In this document: piece after piece, positions 23,352 to 33,870 of the stretch
Layout: every line of letters starts with the position of its first letter
How positions within the stretch are numbered: position 1 is the stretch's first letter
Source: Apiotrichum sp. Y4204
Lineage: Eukaryota > Basidiomycota > Tremellomycetes > Trichosporonales > Trichosporonaceae
DNA length: 64,000 nucleotides
Direction of reading: 5' to 3'
NCBI GenBank assembly: GCA_025531455.1
Contig: JAMYHL010000042.1
Span: 310,001-374,000, forward strand
Position numbers and translations under genes: made by a program
The notes under the pieces: model-generated
Database searches by the model: none
What the model saw: the letters and a program-made list of their open reading frames with translations, nothing else
Told to the model about the DNA's origin: nothing

Positions 23352-25107
23352 TCACTGAGCACGTCAGCATTCCGTTGTTCAAGTCCACGAGCTGCACTCA
23401 CATTGTACTGCGCGTAAAGCGCGGTCGACGAGAACTTTGTTCCCTGGCGAATGACCTTCTCGACGGCGTCGAGGAAGTCGCGCTCGGTGGCAACCTTGCG
23501 GCGCGCGCGAATAGCGAACATGCCCGCCTCGGTCGCGACCGACTTGAGCTCGGCACCAGTTGCGTTCGGGCACAGACGGGCAATCAGGTCGTAACGGATA
23601 TCGCGCTCGACGCTCATACTGGGAAGTCAGCAGGTGATCGTTAAACACTAGATGGGGGAATAGTGACGCTCAAGCAGAGCCTTCCCTTCCTCCTGTTACA
23701 CTCACCTCTTTCCGTGGATGCGCAGGATGTTTGCACGGCCCTCGACGTCTGGCAACGAGAACTCGACCTTACGGTCCAATCGTCCGGGACGGAGCAGCGC
23801 CGGGTCAAGCGTGTCGGGACGGTTAGTGGCCATGATGACCTTGATGTTACCACGCGCGTCGAATCCGTCGAGCTGGTTGATGAGTTCCAGCATCGTACGC
23901 TGCACCTCATTGTCGCCGCCTGCGCCGTCGTCGAAACGCGCGCCACCGATGGCGTCAACCTCGTCGAAGAAGATAATGCACGCCTTCTTTGTACGCGCCA
24001 TCTCGAACAGCTCGCGGACCATACGCGCGCCCTCACCGATGTACTTCTGCACGAGCTCGGAACCAATGACACGGATGAACGTCGAGTCTGTCCTGTTGGC
24101 GACCGCACGCGCACACAATGTCTTGCCCGTTCCGGGAGGGCCATACAGGAGCACACCCTTTGGCGGCTCAATACCGAGGTTGGCGAAACGCTCAGGCTCG
24201 AGAAGGGGAAGCTCGACGACCTCACGCAGCTTCTCAATCTGCTCCTTGCAGCCACCGACATCCGCGTACGTCACTGATGGGCGCTCCTCGACCTGCATCA
24301 TCGTCACCGAAGGGTCGATCTTGGGCGGCAGCGGCATAAGGATCTTGTAGTTTGTGCGGTCGACACCAACGCGCATTCCCTCCTCCACATCGGTAGGCGA
24401 GACACGGTCACCGAGGCCGACAACAAACTTGGCCACCTGCTTGATCGAAATCACGTAGCGGTCACCGTCGGGGTTGCCACCACCAGCACCGTCCTGAGGG
24501 TTGAGGGCAACACCATCGGGAAGGGGGTTTGCTGTGGTGAGTCAGCAAACAGGACGCCGAATGCGCTTCTTGGAGATGAGGGACGTCGCATTCGCCGCAA
24601 TCGTCACGTCTACTCACTGGCACGGATAATGGTCTGACAGCGCGCAACCTGGAGAGGGTGTTCTCCCTGGCGCTGCTTGTCGGCAGTGGTGTCCCAGAGG
24701 TTGGCCGGGGCGAGCCCTGTGTCTGACTCCTTGACACCCATCTTCTCGTCGACGCGTTTCTGGATCTCCTTGAGCTCATTCTCAATCTTCTTGAGCGCGA
24801 GCGAATAGGGTCCCTGTCCCTGCAAACGTTAGCACTCGCTCTAACTAAATTTAACGCACATAAGTCTTGAGGATCTGGATATCCGACTCGTCGAGGGCTA
24901 GTGATTGTCAGCAGCGTCCAGAATGGACCCTCAGCACGTTAACACCCACCGACAATCTTCTCCTCCTTCTCGTCCGTCACCTTGCGCTCGTCTACAAGTC
25001 AGCAACACGAAACTAGATCCCATGGACGGCTTAGTGCTCACACTTCTCCCAGTCCCTGTTCTGTCAGCTCTGCTCGGCATGATATACACTCACTCCTTGG
25101 GCGGCAT
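23352..25107 (-). CDS. RPT1: 26S proteasome regulatory ATPase Rpt1
   Basis: Eight exons: 25107-25094, 25055-25042, 24991-24950, 24897-24860, 24819-24618, 24531-23706, 23618-23402, 23354-23352 (1356 nt, 451 aa). Exons 1 and 2 are 14-nt microexons that together give MPPKEDWEK, the conserved Rpt1 start. Exon 8 holds only the stop codon TGA, directly after a 47-nt intron. The AAA domain shows [20 protein letters not shown], the [17 protein letters not shown] second region of homology, and the family C-terminus ending YAQYN. The protein is one of six base ATPases that unfold substrates into the 20S core. Identity is beyond reasonable doubt; the unusual exon ends rest on agreement with the very conserved family termini. 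Confidence 0.96.
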
Positions 25108-26034
25108 GATGGCTAGCGCTCGTCGTTGGGGGTTGTTGTGGTTCTAATTTCGCGACAGGCGTGCTCTGAGCTGTTACAAGTGGCGACACTGAGAATCGGC
25201 TCGCTCGTGTCTGCGATGATGTGAATGGAACGAGTGATGGTGATGCCCTTGTTGTTTGATTGTTGTTATCGATGGTGATGGAAGGAGGACGACATTCGTC
25301 TCTGGCTCATTCTCGTTGACCGCGACACATTGCATTGCGACTTGTCATCGTCGACTGGCGACGTTATCACGTGACTCTTCAATCTCTTCTTCATCTTACA
25401 TAACCAAGCGTGAATGCAGCCCTGTACGTCCCGTATCTTATGTAAGATTTAACAAGGCACCCATTGAGGGCTCAAGCGCTGTCAAGCGCTCAATTGCGCT
25501 CAATTGCTCAAGGCGTCAACGCACGTGGAGCTTTAGCTGTGAGAACGTTGGTGTCAGCCCGCTCACGTGATCACGTATCAGGCTTTTCCAGGTTTCATGT
25601 ATCACTATGATCGGAAAATTGTGGCATGTGAGAAGCTGACAAGCCGAGAAGGCTGATACACTCGTATCCATATCCAGCATCCCATAAATCCTGGCCTTGC
25701 CAGCCTGGATGTCGGGAGGTCACCGCCCCGCGGAGCTAAACGCAGACAAAGTTTCCTGATAGAGGAGTTCGAGAGTGCCGACGCCATGACAAAGATAAAT
25801 ACTCGAACGATACATAGAGTCTTATGAGGTGATTTATATTTTACTTTGCTCTTCTTGCTGTTAGCCTGTTTCCTTCTTCTCTTCTCGATTCAGTTTCGGT
25901 TCGAATTCTTCGGTTTTTGCGTTGATTGATGTTCTTCGGTCTCGTTTCGGTTGAAATGTACAACGGACGGCCGCGATGGCCTGTTATCAATACATGCACT
26001 TGGCTGTGATGTAAAACATACCTCATCCTCACAA
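25108..26034. other. RPT1 promoter with a dispersed non-coding block
   Basis: 25302-25377 closely resembles 29624-29720 (shared start CTGGCTCATTCTCGT and end TCACGTGACTC). TCACGTGA palindromes are at 25367-25374 and 25563-25570. Between them is a run of short overlapping repeats of CAAGCGCT/CAATTGCGCTC type (about 25472-25506). No protein gene seen. Confidence 0.6.
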
Positions 26035-26859
26035 TCACGATGGTGGTTTCTCGTTTGGATCCATGGCGCACTGCGCCCTGCACCACACCATTTTGTTTGT
26101 CACTGCGTTGTCGTTGTCTCCAACCTCCTTAGAAAGGGGCCACTCGCCGCTTTCATCCTTCCACTTTCCCCAGCTTTCGTTAATGCACGTGAGGGTGCCG
26201 TCACGATGCTGGGTGTTCGCATGGCCAATGCACTGCCTTCCGAAAATGCGGCCCTCGTGGCCCCCCTTCGGGTGGCATGTCCATGTGGTAGACCATGTCT
26301 TGGTCGTAGACCATTGGTAACCCAGATTGAGCTCAGGGCTAGCCATGATCTGTTTTTGAACCTCGTCCGCCATCGAGGCCGAGAGACCAACCGAGAGTGA
26401 ACGGCTTGTCGACTTGCCGATTTGAACCGACCCACCACACTCAGTGTTTACGTCGCAGCGAATGCAATCGGAGACGTTACTAAAGGTACCCCATTCGGTC
26501 CATGTATGTACCACTTTATCCTCGTGGACATCGACGTTCTGGCACGCTCCGGGGTACCGCTTGGTCTTGGCTCCCAGACGACGAAAGGTAGACCCGTTTG
26601 ACAGCACGAGAGAGTCACCATCCTCCGCATCGACCGCCCAGGCGTACAAGTTGGCGCTGGAAAAGTCGGGACGCTTGGTGGCAAACCCGAAAATACCGTT
26701 GTTGACGCCACCGTTTCCACTGACATCGACGTACGTGACCTTGTGTCCCTTCCAGAACTCTTCAGGCTTGGAGGAAGCCACCTCCCGAGCGCCAGGCGGA
26801 GCAAGAGGGCTGGCAGTAACAAGAGCTGAAAAGAGGAGCACAAGAGATAGATTGAGCAT
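26035..26859 (-). CDS. Secreted cysteine-containing protein, family unrecognised
   Basis: 274 aa from ATG 26859. The frame extends further upstream, but a signal peptide (MLNLSLVLLFSALVTASPLA) begins exactly here and a TATA box lies about 145 nt before, so this start is chosen. After cleavage the mature part carries nine cysteines, mostly in the C-terminal two thirds (SDCIRCD, TECGG, TWTCHPKGG, RQCIG, LTCIN, VWCRAQC), and N-glycosylation sequons (NGS, NVS, NES). It is rich in Trp, Gly and Ser with strand-like alternation (QWSTTKTWSTTW). There is no membrane span or GPI-like tail. I do not recognise the family; an extracellular or cell-wall role is inference. It is isolated in an accessory-looking region. 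Confidence 0.75.
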   Translation of the reverse strand: MLNLSLVLLFSALVTASPLAPPGAREVASSKPEEFWKGHKVTYVDVSGNGGVNNGIFGFATKRPDFSSANLYAWAVDAEDGDSLVLSNGSTFRRLGAKTKRYPGACQNVDVHEDKVVHTWTEWGTFSNVSDCIRCDVNTECGGSVQIGKSTSRSLSVGLSASMADEVQKQIMASPELNLGYQWSTTKTWSTTWTCHPKGGHEGRIFGRQCIGHANTQHRDGTLTCINESWGKWKDESGEWPLSKEVGDNDNAVTNKMVWCRAQCAMDPNEKPPS

Positions 26860-27000
26860 GGCGATGATATGTGACAGGTATAGGTGGTGAAGTGATATGT
26901 GAGAGGTGAAGGCGATGAGGTGAAGGCGATGAGATGAAGGTGATGAGATGAAGGGAGATTGAACTTGTTGAACAGTTAGCCAACTCGACTCCGTGGTCTC

Positions 27001-27008
27001 TTTATATA
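27001..27008 (-). promoter_or_regulatory. TATA box of the secreted-protein gene
   Basis: TATATAAA on the minus strand, about 142 nt upstream of ATG 26859. It supports the short, signal-peptide start rather than the longer open frame. Confidence 0.5.
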
Positions 27009-28197
27009 CCCGATCAAACCGGTCAAAGAAAACTTGTCGCAAACTGGGCTGCAAATCGTTTAGTGTCCCCGACCAGCAGGCCCCACGGCGGGCCTCACTG
27101 CTCTATCGAATGATGACCGCAGGCTTTCAGGCAAGAGACCCGGACCAGTTTTGCCGCCTCTATCTTGACCTCTGTCGTAACAGGGGTCACTCCTTCCGGT
27201 CATCGGACGTCATGATCGTAATGTGAACTCGGAGCATTGGACATTTGTCCTGACCCTTGAGGATGGGTGTGTCATGCCCGGAGCCGGCGAAGACTGCGAG
27301 GCCCTCCTGGGACATAAGGAGCTGGACGCGCCGCGTCGTCAAGCAGCTAAACATGGAGCTGTCGCGCAGATGCCAACATGTCGCCTCCAACATACGAATG
27401 CGGGCTCCACGAGGCACTCGTTCCGTTCCTAAGACCGTGTTGAATACTGTAACAGAGGCACGCAATGCTGGCGGAAAATATCAAGTGGTCAAACACAATC
27501 ATTCGATTTTACCCTCTGTAGTGGCTTTGAGCAACCGGATCAAGAATCGGTACATGCTCGAGTCTTTGCAAGCTTGGCATTTGGCGAGGGAGAGACGCGA
27601 CAATGATAAGACGATGCTCTGAACGAAGGCTTAAAAGCAGCAATCGTTATCAACTATGGCGTTGGGCGAGAGGGACAGTCGGGGAGAAGACATCTAGAGA
27701 CAAATCAGTAATCATCACAGTAACCCCGCTGCTGAGTGCCTGCTGCTGAGCGTTGATTGCGGAGCGTCTGCTGCTACACCTCACTCCACATCCTTCCAAG
27801 AAAGGAATCTCCAGGTGCTCCAGCATTCGTCGGGCTGTACTGTACAAGATGAAGACCTCAGGTGAAGGGAATGGGGCGGAGACATAATTGCAGCCCTTGA
27901 CGACCGTTGATGTTTGCGAGCAAGCGGCAGGCCAACCCGGTAACAGAGAGATGCAAGGCAAGTTCCGCCCAGCGTCAGAATAAACCGTGGCTCAGTGCAG
28001 GAAGGAGCACAGGTTGTAGTCAGTCCGTAGGATACCAACAGCGTATCAATGTTAGAGTTCGAGGCTGATCGTCAGTTGGGAGCACCAGCTGTGACAGTCG
28101 TAACGATTCGCTGTTCGAATGCTGTCGGCTCGTTGTGAGTGATAGTGTAAAGACAAGAGTTTGCACCTCGTTCCTCCATGGCAAAAGTCGCCGGTCA

Positions 28198-28911
28198 ATG
28201 TCGTCACGGGGCTACCGTCGGGTTGCTTGTTGGACCGGTTTGGGCCATCACATTAAGTTTATCGGGGCACCCAATAAAAAACAGCTTCCCGAAAACACTA
28301 AAACGGTCGTGGCAGTTCTCCCAGAGGGTGGCAGTTCGCTGACTACGAGAGAGACGACACCGCCATATGATGCATCAACCATCTCATGTGGAATCGATAA
28401 TTGGGGTCGTTTCAGACCTTTTTGTGTCAACTACCGGCCTAATTGCGCAGGCACCCTAAACGGCCGGAAGGGGAGCAACGAAATACCGTGTGGAGCGAGG
28501 CACATGCAATGGAATGAGGGCACCAAGGTAAGTATTGCATCGTCTGAGCACATGCGGTGTCAAGGCACATGGCACGTGATGCCTTCGAGGCGTGACCCGT
28601 CAACTTACCTTAAGGCATTAAAAGGCATTAATGAAGCTTCAGGAATGACGATTCCCCACTATGTAGGAAAGTTCATGAGTACCGGACATGTGATTGTGGC
28701 CAAGGGAACGCTTTTGGAAGGCATCACGAAAGATGGTTGCACGAAAGATGGTTGCTGTGGATACCAATGGGCTGGTGCCTTTGTTGAAACCACCTACTTG
28801 CATCTGGTCACCGATTTAAGCACACAGCGTCATTTGTGCCTGCGACATCACATGCTACAATATCAGTTTCGACAGACAACGTTCATCGGTCAACATCGAT
28901 CTGGGGATTGA
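28198..28911 (+). other. Doubtful open frame (237 codons)
   Basis: Open from ATG 28198. It lacks the codon bias of neighbouring genes, contains an internal GTAAGT (28527) and a 15-bp tandem duplication giving KDGCTKDGC, and its 3' part lies inside the duplicated flank of the paralog pair. The corresponding part of the second copy (from 30327) has an in-frame stop shortly after the shared GGTTGCTGTGGA. Probably not a functional protein gene; it could be a decayed one. Confidence 0.2.
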
Positions 28912-29148
28912 CGCTGATGGAGCCTGTGGTGCTGTCATGCTTGACGCTTCACATGTGGATGGCATGGCTAGCGCAGCACCCTTCTCACCAAACACTGTGG
29001 TTGTAATGCATGACGGCAGTCACCCGCCACATGCTTGGCTCATCAGCTGAATGATTATAAACGCACCTGGTCAGCTGCATGAGCGATCACAAGTCCGAGA
29101 TCCATGAGAAACGGGAGGAGCTCATGGCTGAGCAGAGAAAGCTGGGGT

Positions 29149-29155
29149 TATAAAA
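29149..29155 (+). promoter_or_regulatory. TATA box of paralog copy 1
   Basis: TATAAAA lies 59 nt before the end of exon 1. The matching box of copy 2 is at 30730-30735, 58 nt before its exon 1 end. Transcription would start inside the short leader that ends with the A of the split start codon. Confidence 0.6.
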
Positions 29156-29207
29156 GTGGACTGAAGTCGGCCAATTCCTTGCCACCAGAGCACCACACAC
29201 ATCGACC

Positions 29208-29562
29208 AGTAAGTGACGACCAGCAAGCAGCTCCTCCAACAGAACGCTGACCTAAAGTGACAACAATCTGGGAAAACTGCACCAAACAAACCCCCCCGGA
29301 GGCAGGATGCCTAGTGGAGACGAGAAATGCCGGTATCAGCAACTGCTTCGCCTTTGGGGGCGAGGTCGTTAGGTGGCATGGTTGCGCCGATGGCTATGAG
29401 CTCTTCTTTTGCCGACTGGATAACGAACAAGAACAGTCCGCGCTCGGCGGTTTCTCGCGGAACGTTACTTGCTGGAAGAAGGGCACGAACAACAGCGGCG
29501 GACGGCTCAAGGTCGGCGGACTCATGATGCTAATGATCGCAATCCCCGTGTTCATGGTATGA
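29208..29562 (+). CDS. Small six-cysteine protein, copy 1, start codon split by an intron
   Basis: Coding exons: base 29208 (the A of ATG) and 29258-29562 (306 nt, 101 aa). The intron 29209-29257 has donor GTAAGT, a CTGAC branch site and an AAAG acceptor. No in-frame ATG exists in exon 2 before the C-terminal Met cluster; unspliced DNA reads GTG at this point. The protein has six cysteines (NCT, GCL, NCF, GCA, FCR, TCW), no signal peptide, and a hydrophobic C-terminus (VGGLMMLMIAIPVFMV) after a basic KK/RLK stretch, which may be a short tail anchor. It is 62% identical (60 of 97 positions) to the copy at 30788-31127, with all six cysteines and the tail conserved. Function and family are unknown. 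Confidence 0.7.
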
Positions 29563-30729
29563 CTGGCGTTCAGTACGGATGTAGATGTTTGTACAAGGAG
29601 CAAGATGAAGAAGTTACGAGTTCCTGGCTCATTCTCGTGGACCGCGACCGCGACGCGCGACGCATTGCACTGCGACTTGTCATCGGATCATCGTTGACTA
29701 ATTACAATATCACGTGACTCATGTTAACCCCACCTGCTTTTTACTACCTAACTTTAAATGGTGCAGTGAGGCGGTGTGCTTTTCGTGAGATTCACCCATC
29801 AGAAATCACAGATGTAGGCGTTGAGCCGGTCACGTGATCGGGAAACAGGAAACGTAGGAAACCGATATAACCGACACCCATTCCAACCTCTTGTCGCTTG
29901 TGATAATGATAAAGCTGGACATCCTCCCCCCATCACAGATCCACAGATTCCGTGATGGTTCGTCAACTTCCTTCTTCGATTCAGCTCTGGCTGTGATTTT
30001 TTCGGGTCTGCCCATGAGGGATTGGGGTCGTCCCAAAACGTTTAATCTTGTCAATTTGGCCCCCCCTCACAACGAAGGCACGAAAAACGCCAAGAGAGTA
30101 ACGAAATAAGCTCCTTTTGGAGCAGAGGCGCTTGTACCTAAGGCGGTTATGGGGGGCACCACGATAAGGGCGAGCACACAGCACATGATGCGCCTGATGC
30201 GTGTGATCATTGATATCGAAGCAAAACAACGCCCAGGAATGAGTAGGCTGGATTGTAATCTTGGAAGTTTCGTAAATTCATGTGATTGTCGGTCGCCAGG
30301 AGAGCCCAACCCAAACGACCTAGCATAGATGGTTGCTGTGGACCACCATTGGGACGAATGTAGTTGCAGGAACCACGTACAACGCGTTACCCAACGTTCA
30401 CTCGAGCTCATAGCTACTTGTGGAATGAGGTACACAGCGTCATTTGTGCCTGCGACGTCACATGCGATGTCAGTAGTGATGGTAGTGTTCACAAACAACT
30501 CGACCGGATGTTTTGGGATGAGCATCTGCTTGCTGTCGGAACATGTAGGTACGGTGCTAGGAGCTCCACACGGGTGCTAGAAGCTCCACACGGCGGCTGG
30601 CATGGCCAGTGACTTTCATGACGGTAGAAGCGCCATCACATGCTCAGCTGGTCAGTTGCAGACTTGATGGCAAGTACAAGGCTCAGGATAACGAGGAGAA
30701 AGTCTTGGTCACAAAAGAAAAGCTAGAGC
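29563..30729. other. Spacer between paralogs, with repeat copies
   Basis: 29563-29620 is the copy-1 3' flank, related to 31128-31170. 29624-29720 matches the RPT1 upstream block. TCACGTGA sits at 29710-29717 and 29830-29837. From 30327 the sequence repeats 28746 onward. No gene is supported; minus-strand open frames here have no family features. Confidence 0.5.
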
Positions 30730-30735
30730 TATAAA
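30730..30735 (+). promoter_or_regulatory. TATA box of paralog copy 2
   Basis: TATAAA lies at the position equivalent to the copy-1 box at 29149 (offset 1581 nt). Confidence 0.6.
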
Positions 30736-30787
30736 CCTGGAATAAAGTCAGCCAGTTTCTTGCCACCAAGCGCCACACACATCGATC

Positions 30788-31127
30788 AGTAAGTGGCGAT
30801 TAGCAGCTCTTCACAACAGAACGCTGACACACAGTGTCAACAGTCTGCCTCGATCAAACACCCCCAGTAGCAGGCTGCGTGCTGCCGACAGGGAACTTTA
30901 GTCTCGGCAACTGCTTCAGCTTCGGGGGCGAGGCCGTTACGTGGCCCAATTGCGCCGAGGGCTTTGACTATTTCTTCTGCCGCCTGGAGAACGAGGAAAA
31001 GCAAACCGGGCTCAGCGGTTTTTCGGGGGACATTCACTGCTGGAAGAAGGGCCTGAACCGTGGGACGAGGCTCAAGGTCGGCGGACTCATGATGGTCATG
31101 ATCGCCATCCCCGTGTTCATGGCATGA
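30788..31127 (+). CDS. Small six-cysteine protein, copy 2, start codon split by an intron
   Basis: Coding exons: base 30788 (A) and 30835-31127 (294 nt, 97 aa). The intron 30789-30834 (46 nt) has donor GTAAGT, a CTGAC branch site and a CACAG acceptor. Splicing joins A to TG TCA ACA, giving ATG; the unspliced codon is GTG. It has six cysteines at the copy-1 positions, a conserved core FFCRL and CWKKG, and the same basic-then-hydrophobic C-terminus (RLKVGGLMMVMIAIPVFMA). It lacks three residues near the N-terminus and one before the RLK stretch relative to copy 1. No signal peptide. The offset to copy 1 is about 1.58 kb, and TATA box, leader, intron and 3' flank are all duplicated. Function unknown. 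Confidence 0.7.
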
Positions 31128-33870
31128 CTGTTTACGACGAGGGCAGATGTCTGTACAACGAGCAAGATGAAGGAAGAGGTTTCAAGTTGCATGCTGAGAG
31201 CGCCGATAATCCGGTGCTAGTTTGATATGGGAGTACGCAACGCAATATCGGAAAATATCCTTGTCTGGTGGAATGTTGATCTTGCGCATCAGGGTCCATG
31301 TACGAGCTCAATACGTAGATCTACGTATTAATCTGCGGTTCTGCGGATTTGCGGGTCTGCGGATTTCTGGCTCGTCTGCCGCATTCCGCCATCAACCTTA
31401 CCGGCCACTGGCCACTGGCCACTGGCCCCTGTCATGATTGGTTATCTGCAGGCTAGCGTCAGTTATGGGCGCGGTCGATGATCGACGATCGTTGTGTGAC
31501 AGCACATTCGAGGCCGCAGCCCTCCTCATCCCGTTGATCCACTGAGCCGCTAATCCCGCTGATCCGCTGATCACGCCAGGAGAGTCAAGATCGTCGTCAA
31601 CAAGGCTAGCAAGGCCACCGACGACCTGATGACCTGATACTGTATACTGCAGCGATGCGCAGGTCACCAGATCATGGCCTATCATGGGCCATCGTCTCAA
31701 GTTATCATGATATCAGGTCACCAATTGCCACTGTCCTTGAGCCTCTTGCCCTGGGAGGTCAAATCGAGAGCTGACGATGGCAAAGCGGCGCTCTCCGCTA
31801 CCCCCGTCGGATGAAAACATCCGCTCGGCACTGCAGGGTAGAACATGCACATTCCTCATTCTGCTTCCTTGACTCCTCGGAAGCTCGGGCGACACCGATA
31901 AGGTCGCGGCGTCGTGGCCCGAGCGAGAGGGGCGTGGCCAATCGTCCACCAGCTAATGTAGTGACGCGCTGGGCACGGATCGCGGTGCACTGTCAACCAT
32001 TTATCGTCGATTCGGAAAAGTCAGAAAGAAGCACCAGCCTCACAAAGTAGTTAAGTAGCAGATAGGAAATCTCGTGCCAGAAGGATGCTCGGCGCTGCGC
32101 CGATGCCGAGACGACCGGATCCTGAGGCGGCAAAGTCGTGAGGCTGTGGGGTCGCATCTCGTGCGACTCGATTGTCTCTCCTGCAGGCACCCGCTCCACC
32201 TGAGGGCACAGATAATCATCTCCCGGCGCCACTCACACAGCCGATTCGGACTGCGGAGCTTGGTGCGACTCGACGTCCGTGGACCGGATTCTGAGAGCTG
32301 CGGAAAAGATGTGTATCAGAAGTATCTGGAATGTTAGTCGAGTCATTAGAAGCGCACTGCTGCCCGTCTTAACCGGACTGGGCCCGACCGCGCTTCTGAC
32401 AACCTTCAACGTATGCTGTCAGGCAAGGTACGCTTCTCAGGATCCACTTCCGAGTCGAAGTCGCGTGCAGTTCTGGGCCGTTATCAGGCAACGTCCGGCC
32501 AAAGCGGGCGTGGAGAAGGGTGAGAACTAGATCGAGGTGAAGAGCACAGACCGCTGGGAAGGAGACTGGCCGGGGAGCGGAGTAGGCACAGACCCGCTCC
32601 TTCATTATATTCTTCTGGACAGTAGTGATCAGTGGGCAATGGAAGAAGCAAGGGCGGACCGGTTGTGTCTTCTGTCGCGAGTGCAACCGTGCAACGCCGA
32701 TGCTTGGCACCAGCCCACAAGGCGCGTCAGGCGCCGTGCGGCGAGCACGCCGAGACCCGCCACCTGCCGTTGTCGTGTCTGTGCGATACCCCGCGTCGTG
32801 AGCGTGGCGTGTGTCTCTTGACGTTGCTCTCAATTGCCTATTCGTCTGTTGCGACTGGCAAGAGATGGTATGACGCGCGCTGTGGCACTGATCGCGACGC
32901 CACAGTGTAAAAATAAGCAATCGGGCAGGATACACATATACACAGGACAATCCAAAGGCCAAAGGTGGACCAGTGACCAAAGGAGGATTAACAGAGATCC
33001 GCAGCAAGCAGCAGCAGCCCAGCCTAACCGACCAAGGCGATGATGAGCGGTCCGTGCCTGGATCCACACAGATCAGCTGGATCCAGTAGATCCTTCCTTC
33101 CCTTCTCTCGATTCCCCTCTGACCACATGCCTTCCCCTATATGCACCATATTAGCCGCTGGACGCCGCCACGCCGTTCGTCCCATAGAAAAATACCTCCG
33201 CTTTGCCCATGGGGTCCCCTCATTTTTTATCTTTCTCTGCTCTTCTGCCTGTGGAATGTTTTCCTCTTATAAGGCTGTGATGTTTCCGTTCCCAGGATCG
33301 ACAGTGCTTCCTCCAACACGAGCTCGCCCATCATCATCATCGACGACAACGACGGCAACGACGACGACGACTGTCCCATCCGCACACACATACACGATTC
33401 GCCACCCGCAAGTGATCAAGTGATACATCTCAAATCCCATTCCTTGTCGCTGTCGGAAACAGACTACCGCCTGCGACATCTCTCCCTTTTTTCCCCGCCA
33501 CCTTAGACCCGCCGGACCGTAAAGATACCGGAGCGGCAGCGTCCAATTGGCCACAGCTCCAGGCAGCTCATATCCGCACGCTGCTCCGCACGATCCGCAC
33601 TCCCCACCTCCGACATCCCCCTTCCACTAGTCTACGAGTTTCTCCTCTCGAACAACGTCCACACAACACACGAACACTCATCCTTGTCTTCTCCTCACTA
33701 ACTCATCGGCATCCTTATTTTCTTTTATCCCTGCGACACCTTCCGACTCGTTCTGGTGTGCATCGTACCGTTCGCGCCTCACTCCCACGCTCCACTTCTC
33801 CAAACAAGACACCTCCTCACAGGCCTCGCGCCTCTGCAACCCAACCCCGATCCGCCCTCAGCATCCGTCA
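31128..33870. other. Gene-poor region with short repeats and a palindrome
   Basis: 31310-31329 is a perfect 20-bp palindrome (AATACGTAGAT and its complement). 31332-31372 repeats TCTGCGG/TTTGCGG units. About 31400-31427 holds a GGCCACT repeat. No reading frame in 31.2-33.0 kb has coding character. 33.0-33.87 kb is pyrimidine-rich and is likely promoter plus leader of the kinase at 34052. Confidence 0.5.

Larger units (their letters stand above)
26860..29148. other. Gene-poor region; low-complexity 5' leader and duplicated flank
   Basis: 26900-26955 holds about four imperfect copies of a GGTGAAGGCGATGA-like unit in the leader of the secreted-protein gene. 27060-28130 shows nothing clear. 28198-28911 is a doubtful open frame (listed separately). 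From about 28746 the sequence matches 30327 onward, the upstream flank of the second paralog copy. Confidence 0.5.

Noticed and set aside
30067..30525. Minus-strand 152-codon open frame
   Set aside because: It lies in duplicated flank DNA where copy 1 has no matching frame.
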